DNA from: Fimbriimonadales bacterium
Lineage (GTDB): Bacteria; Armatimonadota; Fimbriimonadia; Fimbriimonadales; GBS-DC
Assembly (NCBI GenBank): GCA_025060055.1
Contig: JANXCK010000194.1
Span: forward strand, 1 to 5,825
Direction: 5' to 3'
Length of the DNA stretch: 5,825 nucleotides
Translations under genes and position numbers: made by a program
The notes under the pieces: model-generated
What the model was told of the DNA's origin: nothing
The model's database searches: none
The model's input: the letters and a program-made list of their open reading frames with translations, nothing else
Shown here: one piece after another, positions 5,466 through 5,825 of the stretch
How positions within the stretch are numbered: position 1 is the first letter of the stretch
Layout: each line of letters begins with the position of its first letter

Positions 5466-5825
5466 ATGATGCAACGACTCATCTGGGGATTGGTATGGGG
5501 GCTGCTGAGCGTTGTGGCGTGGGCACAGCCGACGGCGCGCCCCGTCTACTACATTCAGTTCAAGGAAATCGTGCATCGTGCCTCGGCGGACTATCTGATG
5601 CGAGCGCACGCGGACGCGCTCAAGGCGAACGCGGGCGCGTTTCTGGTGCTACTGGATACCCCTGGAGGCGAGCTCCAAGCCACGCGCGACATCACCAGCA
5701 CGCTGCTCAACAGCCCGATTCCTGTGATTGTGTTCGTGTATCCTTCGGGTTCGCGAGCGGGTTCGGCAGGCGTGTTCATCACCGTTGCAGCGAATGTCGC
5801 CGCGATGGCGCCGGGCACTAACATC
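5466..5825 (+). CDS. nfeD: NfeD-family membrane-bound serine protease (ClpP-class), N-terminal part only
   Basis: The window holds the first 120 residues; the gene continues past the right edge. Residues 1-20 form a signal peptide or anchor (MMQRLIWGLVWGLLSVVAWA, likely cut after AWA). The ClpP/crotonase-like protease domain follows: VYYIQF (27-32), the conserved LLDTPGGELQATRDI (62-76), STLLNSPIPVIVFV (78-91), then PSGSRAGSAGVFI (93-105) with S100 as the expected nucleophile, and AANVAAMAPGTNI (108-120). The family uses a Ser-Lys dyad; the lysine would lie beyond the window, as would the membrane spans and OB-fold domain of full-length NfeD. Such proteases act at the membrane and often sit beside a stomatin/SPFH gene. 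A tandem ATG at 5469 is an alternative start. SppA signal-peptide peptidase is related, but PGTNI and the short N-terminus favour NfeD. Confidence 0.87.
   Translation, partial: MMQRLIWGLVWGLLSVVAWAQPTARPVYYIQFKEIVHRASADYLMRAHADALKANAGAFLVLLDTPGGELQATRDITSTLLNSPIPVIVFVYPSGSRAGSAGVFITVAANVAAMAPGTNI

Overview
This is a bacterial chromosomal window, moderately GC-rich and densely coded on both strands. No gene here fixes the taxon. A non-cyanobacterial long-chain acyl-ACP reductase homologue, a zinc-ribbon/TPR membrane protein, an NfeD-type protease, and both SD-led and apparently leaderless starts would fit a Gram-negative-like or thermophilic environmental lineage such as Armatimonadota. That placement is inference with low confidence.

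Layout, left to right. (i) Bases 1-138 are the right end of an insertion sequence, with the last 40 codons of a DDE transposase on the + strand. (ii) Bases 103-2565 (minus) encode a large membrane hybrid sensor histidine kinase. Its C-terminal receiver domain is cut off at the IS boundary, before the phosphoacceptor aspartate, and its last 11 codons are IS DNA. (iii) Bases 2566-2910 are a gene-free gap. Most of it is an unusual ~244-bp element (2586-2829) with imperfect terminal inverted repeats, whose interior is an almost continuous chain of hairpins. (iv) A good sigma70-type promoter (2857-2886) drives a small unrecognised 82-aa gene (2911-3159), followed by a strong stem-loop (3172-3203). 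(v) Bases 3227-4309 (+) encode a homologue of cyanobacterial acyl-ACP reductase (COG5322-like) that keeps the catalytic cysteine. (vi) Directly abutting and convergent, 4310-5356 (minus) encodes a zinc-ribbon, TPR, single-membrane-span protein. (vii) A 109-bp divergent spacer carries a perfect 12-bp palindrome and a -10 box placed for leaderless transcription. (viii) Bases 5466-5825 (+, cut by the window end) encode the N-terminal part of an NfeD-family membrane serine protease.

The genes do not form one obvious pathway. Three have membrane links: a sensor kinase, an NfeD protease and probably fatty-aldehyde or acyl metabolism through the reductase. Only the small gene and the reductase could share a transcript. 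The points most worth a second look are the hairpin-rich inverted-repeat element, the IS-severed phosphorelay kinase and the acyl-ACP reductase homologue without a visible aldehyde-using partner.
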